This document shows, one piece after another, positions 14,799 through 21,217 of a DNA stretch of 21,217 nt. Position numbers and translations under genes: made by a program. Positions within the stretch are counted from its first letter, which is position 1. Every line of letters starts with the position of its first letter. The stretch lies in contig CAJAHV010000122.1 of assembly GCA_903939555.1 (NCBI GenBank), positions 1 to 21,217 on the forward strand, in the 5' to 3' direction. Source of the stretch: an uncultured Alphaproteobacteria bacterium (GTDB taxonomy: Bacteria > Pseudomonadota > Alphaproteobacteria > Sphingomonadales > Sphingomonadaceae). The notes beneath the pieces were generated by a model that worked only from the letters and a program-made list of their open reading frames with translations, searched no databases and had not been told where the DNA came from.

Positions 14799-14812
14799 TT
14801 AGTATATACTAA
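14799..14812. repeat. 14-bp perfect palindrome at the rimM stop codon
   Basis: TTAGTATATACTAA is a perfect, AT-only-centred palindrome that covers the rimM TAG (14809-14811). It stands out in GC-rich DNA. It contains TATACT, a good -10 box for the minus strand, but no matching -35 box is visible at 16-18 bases. It may be a regulator site or the edge of inserted DNA. Confidence 0.5.
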
Positions 14813-15288
14813 ACGAGCCACGCCGTATCGACCACAATCGCTGCCCCGACTTCGGGCACTGCCGGTGGCCGGAATGGCACCATCGCAGTCTTGCTGTCGA
14901 GCAGCGTGATTTCCAGGATATCGCCGGCATTGTAATTTTCGATCGCGGTTACTGTGCCGACCGATTCGCCGTCCAGCGACACCACTGGTAGGCCGATGAT
15001 GTCGGCATGATAATATTCACCTTCGGCCAGCGGCGGCAGGCTGTCGCGGGGAACCGCCAGCAAGGTGCCGCGCAGGTTTTCCGCCGCCGTTCGGTCATTG
15101 ATTTCGGCAAAGCGTGCGACAGCGCCGATCTTGTCGGGCCTCAGCGATTTGAGTGTCAGTGTGCGCCCGCCGGCGTGGAACACCTTATGCGCCGCCAGAC
15201 TGTCCAGCCCTTGGCCGAATAGCTTCAACCGGACTTCGCCGGTGATGCCATGGGCGCCGGCAATGGCGGCGAGGGTGACGTCGGTCAT
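14809..15288 (-). CDS. rimM: Ribosome maturation factor RimM
   Basis: A 159-residue protein that binds S19 and helps mature the 30S head. The N-terminal domain starts MTDVTLAAIAGAHGITGEVR and the C-terminal PRC-barrel has EGEYYHADIIGLPVVSLDGE, GTVTAIENYNAGDILEI and MVPFRPPAVPEVG. The frame is open to 15393, but ATG at 15288 is right: it gives the family N-terminus, has GAGGA 9 bases upstream, and overlaps the stop of orf95 as ATGA (15285-15288). Normal length. It follows rpsP in the usual operon, except for orf95 between them. Confidence 0.95.
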   Translation of the reverse strand: MTDVTLAAIAGAHGITGEVRLKLFGQGLDSLAAHKVFHAGGRTLTLKSLRPDKIGAVARFAEINDRTAAENLRGTLLAVPRDSLPPLAEGEYYHADIIGLPVVSLDGESVGTVTAIENYNAGDILEITLLDSKTAMVPFRPPAVPEVGAAIVVDTAWLV

Positions 15289-15572
15289 TTCGGCTTCCTC
15301 ACCACAACAAGTTGCGGCCAGCATAGGTAGAGGGCCGCAACCGCCGGTATCAACAAACTGACCAGTTCGCGCAATGGAGCCGAGGCAAACCACAGCGAAG
15401 ACACCCTATACACCAGTGCCAGCGCCAAGACGAAAGCAATCCGGCGGCGAACAACGGGCTCAAACAGACCAATAGCCGCCCCGGCACAGGCCAAGGCGGC
15501 AATACGGTCTGGCAGGCCTGCAATCGGGTTGGCTCCCGACAGCGCGACATGTTCAAAGGCCAGCCAGACCAT
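15285..15572 (-). CDS. Putative small membrane protein (orf95) between rpsP and rimM
   Basis: A 95-residue frame beginning MVWLAFEHVALSGANPIAG. Hydrophobic stretches lie at about residues 23-38 (RIAALACAGAAIGLFE), 43-63 (RRIAFVLALALVYRVSSLWF) and 66-88 (PLRELVSLLIPAVAALYLCWP), and the C-terminus is basic (VVVRKPK). I know no family for it. The stop overlaps the rimM ATG. The frame stays open and hydrophobic upstream of the ATG (AVALALAAV), and a CTG at 15620 overlapping the rpsP stop is a possible alternative start; no good Shine-Dalgarno is present for either. Probably real because of the coupling and consistent membrane character. Confidence 0.6.
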   Translation of the reverse strand: MVWLAFEHVALSGANPIAGLPDRIAALACAGAAIGLFEPVVRRRIAFVLALALVYRVSSLWFASAPLRELVSLLIPAVAALYLCWPQLVVVRKPK

Positions 15573-15616
15573 GACGGCGGCAAGCGCCAGCGCTACGGCC
15601 TGGGCGGCGCTGCGGA

Positions 15617-16132
15617 TCAGGCCGCAGTCTCGTCGGTCGTCTCGTCGGTCGCTGGTGTTTCTTCAACTGCAGGCGCTTCTTCAGCCGGGGGTGCTTCCTC
15701 AGCCGGAGCAGCAGCCGCTTCGGCTGCTGCCGCCGCGGCGGCTTCGGCTGCTTCCTTGGCGTCTATGATGGCCTGGGCGGCAGCGGCTTCGGCTTCGGCT
15801 GCCTTGTCCAGAGCGACCTGAGCGCGTTCCTTGGCCTTTTCGCCCGGTTCGCCCTTCTTCAGATTGACGCGGGTTTCGCGGGTCCGCACGCCGGCAGCGT
15901 CGAGGAAGCGGGCAACACGATCCGACGGCTGGGCGCCAACCGACAGCCAATGTGCGGCGCGCTCGCTATCGAGACGGATGCGGTCAGCCGAATCCTTGGG
16001 CAGCAGCGGATTATAGGTGCCGATTTTTTCAATGAACTTGCCATCGCGCGCATTGCGCGAATCCGTGACGACGATGCGATAGTAAGGACGCTTCTTCATG
16101 CCACCACGTGCGAGGCGAATTGCCAATGCCAT
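15617..16132 (-). CDS. rpsP: 30S ribosomal protein S16 with long Ala/Glu C-terminal extension
   Basis: A 171-residue protein. The first 80 residues are canonical S16 (MALAIRLARGGMKKRPYYRI, DGKFIEKIGTYNPLL, RAAHWLSVGAQPSDRVARFL). Residues 85-105 are basic (KKGEPGEKAKERAQ) and the tail from about 106 is an Ala-rich helix followed by repeats of the type EEAPPAEEAPAVEETPA and TDETTDETAA. S16 is usually 80-90 residues; longer tails occur in alphaproteobacteria but this one doubles the protein. The tail is predicted to be helical then disordered, and its role is unknown. AAAGGA lies about 10 bases before the ATG. The next frame, orf95, follows after the stop. Confidence 0.97.
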   Translation of the reverse strand: MALAIRLARGGMKKRPYYRIVVTDSRNARDGKFIEKIGTYNPLLPKDSADRIRLDSERAAHWLSVGAQPSDRVARFLDAAGVRTRETRVNLKKGEPGEKAKERAQVALDKAAEAEAAAAQAIIDAKEAAEAAAAAAAEAAAAPAEEAPPAEEAPAVEETPATDETTDETAA

Positions 16133-16167
16133 TGTCTTGTTTTCCTTTGTTTAACTCTGGTTGCTGT

Positions 16168-17598
16168 TTATCGTTTGAACTTGTCGAAACCCGGGGGCAG
16201 GGCGCTGCCGAGAAGGCCGCCGAGCCCTCCCAGGCCGCCGCCTCCAGGCCCATTGGCACCCATCTTGGCCATCATCGATGCCATGCCCTTAATGCCGCCC
16301 ATCTTACGCAACCGCTTCATCGCATTGGCCATTTCCAGTTGCATCTTGATGACCTTGTTGACTTCCTGGACTGTCGTGCCGGCGCCCTTGGCGATGCGTA
16401 TCTTGCGCTTGGCTGTCAAGATTTCCGGTTTGCTACGTTCCTTCGGCGTCATCGAGCAGATAATAGCTTCCATGCGACCGAGTGCTTTTTCATCGACTGC
16501 GCCGTTGTCCATCGCCTTTTTCGCGGCGGCCATCCCGGGGATCATGCCGGCGAGCGCGCCCAGTCCGCCCATCGCCTTCATCTGGCGCAACTGGCTGCGC
16601 AGGTCTTCGAAATCAAATTGGCCCTTGGCGAGCTTGGCCGCCATTTTCTCGGCATCGGCCTGTTCGATATTGGCGGCAGCGCGTTCGACAAGACCGACGA
16701 TATCGCCCATGCCCAGAATGCGCCCGGCGACCCGCTGCGGATCGAACGCCTCGAGCATATCGAGCTTTTCACCGGTACCGGCGAACTTGATCGGGCGTTC
16801 GGTGACGGCGCGCATGCTGAGTGCGGCACCGCCGCGGGCATCTCCATCCATCCGGGTCAGCACCACCCCGGTCAACGCAACTTCGGCCTTGAAGGCATTA
16901 GCGACGTTGACCGCATCCTGGCCCGTCAATGCATCGACAACGAGCAGTATTTCATCGGGACGGGTTGCAGAAGCGATTGCCGCCATTTCGGCCATCAACG
17001 CCGTATCGACGTTCAAGCGACCTGCGGTATCGAGCAGCACGACATCAAAGCCCTGCAGCTTTGCTGATTGACGGGCGCGCTCGGCAATAGCGACCGGCTG
17101 TTGGCCGGCAATTATCGGCAGGGTGGCAACACCGGTCTGCTCACCCAATACGCGCAACTGCTCCTGTGCTGCCGGCCGTGCCACATCAAGCGACGCCATC
17201 AGCACTTTTTTGCGCTGCTTTTCGGTCAGGAACTTGGCCAGCTTCGCCGTCGTCGTCGTCTTGCCCGACCCCTGGAGACCAACCATCATGATGACGGCGG
17301 GGAGGGTAACATCAATATTAAGCCCGGCGGCTTCGCTGCCCAGCAATTCCACCAGCGCGTCGTTGACAATCTTGACGACCTGCTGGCCAGGCGTGACAGA
17401 ACGTGTGACTTCGCTGCCGATAGCGCGGGTGGTGATATCTTCCACGAATTGCTTGACGACTGGCAGCGCAACATCTGCCTCGAGCAGCGCGATGCGCACC
17501 TCGCGCATGGCAGCGCGCACGTCGAGCTCCGTCAGAGCGCCGCGCCCCCGGAGTTTCTCGAATACGCTGCCTAAGCGTTCTGAAAGGCTGTCGAACAA
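16168..17598 (-). CDS. ffh: Signal recognition particle protein Ffh
   Basis: A 476-residue GTPase that, with 4.5S RNA, brings ribosomes making membrane proteins to FtsY. The N domain starts MFDSLSERLGSVFEKLRGRG. GTPase motifs are GLQGSGKTTT (107-116), DTAGR (190-194), TRMDGDARGG (248-257, Arg replacing the more common Lys) and GTGEKLDMLEAFDP. The methionine-rich M domain (about 330-440) carries the MTPKERSKPEIL and RIAKGAGTTVQEVNKVIKM helices that bind RNA; a Gly-rich tail follows. The start codon is TTG at 17598, supported by AAGGAG 6 bases upstream and by the family N-terminus. It is the first gene of the operon with rpsP, rimM, trmD and rplS. Confidence 0.97.
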   Translation of the reverse strand: MFDSLSERLGSVFEKLRGRGALTELDVRAAMREVRIALLEADVALPVVKQFVEDITTRAIGSEVTRSVTPGQQVVKIVNDALVELLGSEAAGLNIDVTLPAVIMMVGLQGSGKTTTTAKLAKFLTEKQRKKVLMASLDVARPAAQEQLRVLGEQTGVATLPIIAGQQPVAIAERARQSAKLQGFDVVLLDTAGRLNVDTALMAEMAAIASATRPDEILLVVDALTGQDAVNVANAFKAEVALTGVVLTRMDGDARGGAALSMRAVTERPIKFAGTGEKLDMLEAFDPQRVAGRILGMGDIVGLVERAAANIEQADAEKMAAKLAKGQFDFEDLRSQLRQMKAMGGLGALAGMIPGMAAAKKAMDNGAVDEKALGRMEAIICSMTPKERSKPEILTAKRKIRIAKGAGTTVQEVNKVIKMQLEMANAMKRLRKMGGIKGMASMMAKMGANGPGGGGLGGLGGLLGSALPPGFDKFKR

Positions 17599-17624
17599 AC
17601 TTTACTCCTTCCAAACGAAATTAC

Positions 17625-17648
17625 GCCGGCGGGCGAAAACTCGCCGGC
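17625..17648 (-). promoter_or_regulatory. Hairpin in the ffh 5' leader
   Basis: GCCGGCGGG and CTCGCCGGC pair over 9 bp (one G-T) around the loop CGAAAA (plus-strand sense). It lies about 9 bases upstream of the Shine-Dalgarno element of ffh. A second, shorter hairpin (CCCC, 7-base loop, GGGG) at 17672-17686 sits at the very start of the predicted transcript. The two structures could set ffh expression or mRNA stability. Confidence 0.4.
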
Positions 17649-17694
17649 CGACGTGCATCCGTGGACGCGCACCCCCTGAAAATGGGGAAGAAAT

Positions 17695-17723
17695 CTCATA
17701 AGTCGCACCCTTCTGGGTGTCAA
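17695..17723 (-). promoter_or_regulatory. ffh: Sigma70-type promoter of the ffh operon
   Basis: On the minus strand TTGACA (17718-17723, perfect consensus) and TATGAG (17695-17700) are separated by 17 bases. Transcription would begin near 17688, giving a leader of about 90 bases before the TTG start of ffh. An inverted repeat CACCC/GGGTG lies within the -35 to -10 spacer. Confidence 0.72.
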
Positions 17724-17861
17724 GTGTGAGCCGATCACGCCGTCAGATCAAAAACATTAAAATAATTAATTTTGGCGTCGTGAGTCAACGTACAATCGCC
17801 AATTCACTGTAGATAATGAGGGTGATGGACACTCGTGCCATGAGAGGTTAAAAACCGTTAA

Positions 17862-20291
17862 ATGGCCATGCAAATTGGAAACGATCAAGCGGCAAAAATC
17901 CAGGTAATCCCTGTATTGTCAGGATTGCTAAATCTGCTCGTCACCCCGCTTCCGTTGCATCTCCGTGGCGTGTTCGTAAGCGGTCTGGGATCGTATTTTT
18001 GGCCGATGATCTTCGGTGGCGCCGTCTGCACCGGTTTGGAACTTGGTCTGGCAATCAAGCTTGGCGGCGTGCTGCCATTGATCATGGTCGCCATCACCGC
18101 TTTCGGTTTTTTGTTGGCGATCAGTTTTGTCCACATGACGCGCAATGGCGACGTAACAGAATTGCGACGGATCGAAAGACTGGAGATCGGTTTTTCAATC
18201 GCGACGGTGTTGGTAGGAACAGGCGTAGGCGGCATCACCTTTTTGGTGTTGTCCGATCCCAACCTGGCTGGAATGCATATGATTGCCTTTGGCGTCGCCC
18301 TGGCGACACTGGGTATCGCAAATGGAGCTGGCGCCAACCGCCCGGTTATTGTCGTTATCGAGGTACTCTGCATCGCGGTGCCGGTGATTGCGGCTCTTCT
18401 CTTGTACTTCGATGGCTGGTTAGCCGTCGCTACTGCCCTTGGAATCGCTACCTATGCAGCGATCAGTTTGGTAACTTCGAGCAGCGCCTATCTGGTTCAA
18501 GTGGAATCGATCATGGCGCGCGATGAGCAACGAACCGAACGCGCCCGGCTGGAGGCCGCCATGGTACATCTGCCGCACGGCCTTGTAATTCTCGATAGAG
18601 ATGGTCGGGTCGTGGTAATGAATGAACGATCTCGAGCGTTGCTCGGTTATGATGCTGCGACAGCGCTGTCGGTATCTGATTTTGCCGTAGTGATGGCTAA
18701 TGCGCCGAATTTGGGATTGACATCGCTGCTTCCGCGCGAGCAATTTTTTCATCGTTTATCCACCATGAAGGCTCTTTCCCAGCCCTTCGATACTGTCATG
18801 CGTCTGGCCGATGACAGGGTCATCGATGTTCAGACTCAGTCGATACCCGATAAAGGCTGGGTCGTCGTCATGCGCGACACGACCGGAGAACGCGCGGCAT
18901 TGGCCGAGCTCAACCGCGAGGCTCGGCGCTGCACGCTGTCAGGTCTGCCGAACCGTCGCGCTTTCATGGAAGAACTTGATGCTCGTTGCGCGCGTGTCGA
19001 TATGATTGCCAATCCGTTCTCGTTGATTCTTGTCGATCTTGATGATTTTAAGCTGGTAAATGACAGGTATGGTCATTCGATCGGTGACCGTGTGATTGCC
19101 GATATGGCACTACGGCTCCGCACAGCCTTGCCCGGGTTGTTCGTGGCGCGCCTTGGCGGTGATGAATTCGCCGTGCTGGTCGATTCGGCCGACATTGCTG
19201 CCGCAGTATGTGTTGCCGAAGCGTTGGCCAACACGACGCTGCAGCCTTTGACCGTGGGTGATATTGTTCTCAATGTCCAGTTGGCGGCAGGTATTGCCCA
19301 GGTGCCCGAGGTCGCGGCGCTTCCGTTTGACCTGATGCGTGCTGCCGATCTGGCTTTGCTGTCTGCCAAGTGCGGGCCTGCACGATCCGTGACGGTGTTT
19401 GAACCGCGCTTGCTCATCGAAGCCGAGGAACGGTCGAGCACAGAGGTGCGAGTATCTGCAGCCATCCGTGACGGGCGGGTAGATGTTGCCTATCAACCGA
19501 TCATCGATCTGCGTACCCGGCAGGTTTCGGGGATAGAAGCGCTGGTCCGATGGCGTGATGATGGAGCGGAAAAGATTAGTACCGAACGCCTGGTCAGCAC
19601 TGCCCATAACAAGGGTTTACTGGTTGACCTGCGCCGCGTTGTTGTGGCGGCTGCAGTAACCGTAGCGGCGCGGCAGTCCACGCCGTTATCCTTGTGGATC
19701 AACGTATCGGCGCTGGACATGCAGAGCCGGGCACTGGTGCCTGAACTGGCCGAGGCGCTGGCGTCTGCGGGTTTGTCGCCCAAGAAGCTGGTGGTTGAAA
19801 TCACCGAAACGTCGTTGATGACCGACATGTCTGCCGGATTGGAAACGATGCAGCGGCTGCGAGCAATGGGCGTTCGGGTCGCCATGGATGATTTTGGCGC
19901 TGGCTTTTCGTCGCTTGATCGCCTGCGTCGCCTGCCGCTTGATGAGTTGAAGATTTCGGGCACTCTGATGACCGGCAGCACGGACGACGCTGCCGCCGCG
20001 AGCGTCTTCAGTGCGGCGGTCATGCTCGGCCGCAACATGGGGCTGACGGTCACTGCCGAAGGGATCGAGACGGTCGATGATCTCAGTATGGCGATACGCG
20101 CCGGTATTGATTGTGTGCAGGGCTACTTCTTCTGCCATGCTGTCGCCGCTGATTCTCTGGCCGCGGCGATTGTTTCTGCCGAAAAGGTGATCTGCAATAT
20201 CGTCACCCCGACCGGTGGCTTTGACCAGCGCGATGCCAGCCCCGGCTATGGCAGCCTGCACCGCCGCCAGCACATAAGTCAGTTGCGCTAG
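17862..20291 (+). CDS. Membrane-anchored GGDEF-EAL cyclic-di-GMP enzyme with PAS-like domain
   Basis: An 809-residue protein. Residues 1-215 hold about six hydrophobic segments (near 18-30, 45-68, 70-92, 110-130, 138-155 and 160-205). Residues 228-340 look like a PAS domain (MVHLPHGLVILDRDGRVVVMNE). The GGDEF domain has LPNRRAF, VDLDDFKLVNDRYGHSIGD and the intact GGDEF motif at 432-436; the inhibitory I-site RxxD upstream is missing (Leu in both places). The EAL domain keeps E559 (EALVRW), N614, E646/E649 (EITE), D676-D677 (DDFGAGFSS), K697, E733 and Q753. LKIS replaces LKID and the Pro after QGY is absent. It may make and break c-di-GMP. ATG at 17862 has only a distant GAGAGG. Confidence 0.9.
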   Translation: MAMQIGNDQAAKIQVIPVLSGLLNLLVTPLPLHLRGVFVSGLGSYFWPMIFGGAVCTGLELGLAIKLGGVLPLIMVAITAFGFLLAISFVHMTRNGDVTELRRIERLEIGFSIATVLVGTGVGGITFLVLSDPNLAGMHMIAFGVALATLGIANGAGANRPVIVVIEVLCIAVPVIAALLLYFDGWLAVATALGIATYAAISLVTSSSAYLVQVESIMARDEQRTERARLEAAMVHLPHGLVILDRDGRVVVMNERSRALLGYDAATALSVSDFAVVMANAPNLGLTSLLPREQFFHRLSTMKALSQPFDTVMRLADDRVIDVQTQSIPDKGWVVVMRDTTGERAALAELNREARRCTLSGLPNRRAFMEELDARCARVDMIANPFSLILVDLDDFKLVNDRYGHSIGDRVIADMALRLRTALPGLFVARLGGDEFAVLVDSADIAAAVCVAEALANTTLQPLTVGDIVLNVQLAAGIAQVPEVAALPFDLMRAADLALLSAKCGPARSVTVFEPRLLIEAEERSSTEVRVSAAIRDGRVDVAYQPIIDLRTRQVSGIEALVRWRDDGAEKISTERLVSTAHNKGLLVDLRRVVVAAAVTVAARQSTPLSLWINVSALDMQSRALVPELAEALASAGLSPKKLVVEITETSLMTDMSAGLETMQRLRAMGVRVAMDDFGAGFSSLDRLRRLPLDELKISGTLMTGSTDDAAAASVFSAAVMLGRNMGLTVTAEGIETVDDLSMAIRAGIDCVQGYFFCHAVAADSLAAAIVSAEKVICNIVTPTGGFDQRDASPGYGSLHRRQHISQLR

Positions 20292-20376
20292 AGCGCTTGT
20301 CGACGAATTGGGAGCGGTGCCACCAAACAGCCTCCGGCCGTATAGTTGCCATCGTGCAATCAGGTTAAAAACAGTT

Positions 20377-21217
20377 TTACAGATCCCGGAACGTTGCCCG
20401 GCGTGGTCCCAGATAACCAAACAGAAAGGCAGCGACCTTTCGGATCTGGATTTCTTCGGCGCCTTCGGTGATGCGATAGCGGCGATGGTGACGATAGATG
20501 TGCTCGAACGGCTTGTGGCGCGAATAGCCGATGCCACCATGCACCTGCATCGCCCGGTCGGCAGCTTCGCAAACTAGCCGGTTGGCCCAGTAGTTGCACA
20601 TTGAAACCTTGTCCGAAAGCTCACGCTCGATTGCTTTGTGCTCCATTTTGTCCATCTGCCACGCCGTTTTTCGGATCAGCAAGCGCAGCATTTCCACCTG
20701 TGTGGCAAGCTCGACAAGCGGCCATTGGATCGCCTGATTGTCTGACAGCGGCTTGCCAAAGGGTTTGCGTGTGCGGGCATAGCGCACCGATTCCTCTATG
20801 CAGAAATGCGCAGCGCCGAGCGATGACGCCGCCTGACGGATGCGGTTCTGGTGTACAAAGCTTTGTCCTATGCCCAGCCCGCGGTCGATCTGTCCCCAAT
20901 AGCTTTCACGTGGCACCCATACATTGGTGAAGCTGACCCGCGGATGGTCGGTCGGCATGTTGAAGGTCCACAGATATTCTTCGATTTTCACGCCGGGTGC
21001 GTGGGCCGGCACGATGAAGCAGGTTATGCCGGTGGCATCGCCGTCCTTGCCCGAGGTGCGCGCGAAAACCATCGCATGGGTGGCGACATGCATGCCCGTC
21101 GACCACATTTTTTCGCCGTTGATCAGCCAGCCTTCGATACCATGACGTGTTTCGCTCACCGCAACGGTTTCCATAAAGGTCGCGTCGGAACCATGGTTGG
21201 GCTCGGTCAAGCCAAAG
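20377..21217 (-). CDS. Acyl-CoA dehydrogenase, C-terminal part (runs off the edge)
   Basis: About 280 residues of an FAD-dependent acyl-CoA dehydrogenase; the N-terminus lies beyond 21217. The visible part begins FGLTEPNHGSDA, with the FAD loop, then GWLINGEKMWSTG in the middle domain. The C-terminal helical domain has RKPFGKPLSDNQAIQWPLVELATQVEMLR, the QVHGGIGY motif, and ITEGAEEIQIRKVAA, where the Glu before Gly is at the position of the catalytic base in medium-chain enzymes. These enzymes form the alpha-beta double bond in the first step of fatty acid beta-oxidation, or act on related CoA thioesters. Substrate chain length cannot be judged. The stop is TAA at 20377-20379. It converges on the GGDEF-EAL gene across 85 bases in which I see no terminator. 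Confidence 0.93.
   Translation of the reverse strand, partial: FGLTEPNHGSDATFMETVAVSETRHGIEGWLINGEKMWSTGMHVATHAMVFARTSGKDGDATGITCFIVPAHAPGVKIEEYLWTFNMPTDHPRVSFTNVWVPRESYWGQIDRGLGIGQSFVHQNRIRQAASSLGAAHFCIEESVRYARTRKPFGKPLSDNQAIQWPLVELATQVEMLRLLIRKTAWQMDKMEHKAIERELSDKVSMCNYWANRLVCEAADRAMQVHGGIGYSRHKPFEHIYRHHRRYRITEGAEEIQIRKVAAFLFGYLGPRRATFRDL

Noticed and set aside
14696..14821. N-terminal extension of orf115 to a GTG at 14821
   Set aside because: It would overlap the rimM stop and add a Cys/Arg-rich stretch before the hydrophobic protein; the ATG at 14695 has a better upstream sequence.
15950..17071. Plus-strand frame of 373 codons opposite rpsP and ffh
   Set aside because: It lies antisense to ffh and rpsP, which are certain genes. 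Its Ser/Ala/Pro/Ile-rich content reflects the complementary codons, and it has no ribosome binding site.
17724..17861. Promoter for the GGDEF-EAL gene
   Set aside because: GATAAT at 17812-17817 is a fair -10 box, but no acceptable -35 box lies 16-18 bases before it.

Overview
The window is a gene-dense, GC-rich (about 60% by eye) bacterial chromosome segment. It looks like an alphaproteobacterium, most likely of the order Sphingomonadales. The basis is the gene content and order (ybgC-tolQ-tolR-tolA-tolB-pal, and ffh-rpsP-rimM-trmD-rplS), the long Ala/Glu tail on ribosomal protein S16, the short TolA, and the DUF3775 and DUF481 families. The placement is inferred from protein style, not from a database search. 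No phage, insertion sequence or CRISPR array is visible.

Layout. 1-150: the end of secF. 169-1741 (minus): a nitronate monooxygenase-like flavoprotein, a 39-residue membrane peptide and a DUF3775 protein, probably one operon. 1815-2121: a decayed YCII/DGPF-domain pseudogene. 2147-4126 (minus): an isoaspartyl peptidase/asparaginase directly downstream of a tRNA-Met(CAT) that has a clear promoter, then a DUF481 outer-membrane protein. 4253-6703 (plus): a 2-oxoglutarate/Fe(II) dioxygenase and an exported PhoA-type alkaline phosphatase. 6704-6972: an unexplained gap with palindromes. 6973-13087 (minus): ybgC-tolQ-tolR-tolA-tolB-pal followed by fmt-truA. 13166-17598 (minus): ffh-rpsP-(orf95)-rimM-(orf115)-trmD-rplS, with a well-formed sigma70 promoter upstream and a strong intrinsic terminator downstream. 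17862-20291 (plus): a membrane-bound GGDEF-EAL protein. 20377-21217 (minus): the C-terminal part of an acyl-CoA dehydrogenase, cut by the window edge.

How the genes work together. The Tol-Pal block encodes the trans-envelope machine that constricts the outer membrane at division; fmt and truA follow it as translation genes. The ffh block joins membrane-protein targeting (Ffh) with ribosome proteins (S16, L19), 30S maturation (RimM) and tRNA m1G37 methylation (TrmD).

The most unusual point is that this otherwise conserved operon carries two small predicted membrane proteins. Each ends in an ATGA overlap with the next gene (orf95 with rimM, orf115 with trmD), and orf115 lies in visibly lower-GC DNA behind a palindromic, structured leader. 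The other items worth attention are the pseudogene, the micropeptide, the tRNA-asparaginase arrangement and the structured ffh leader.
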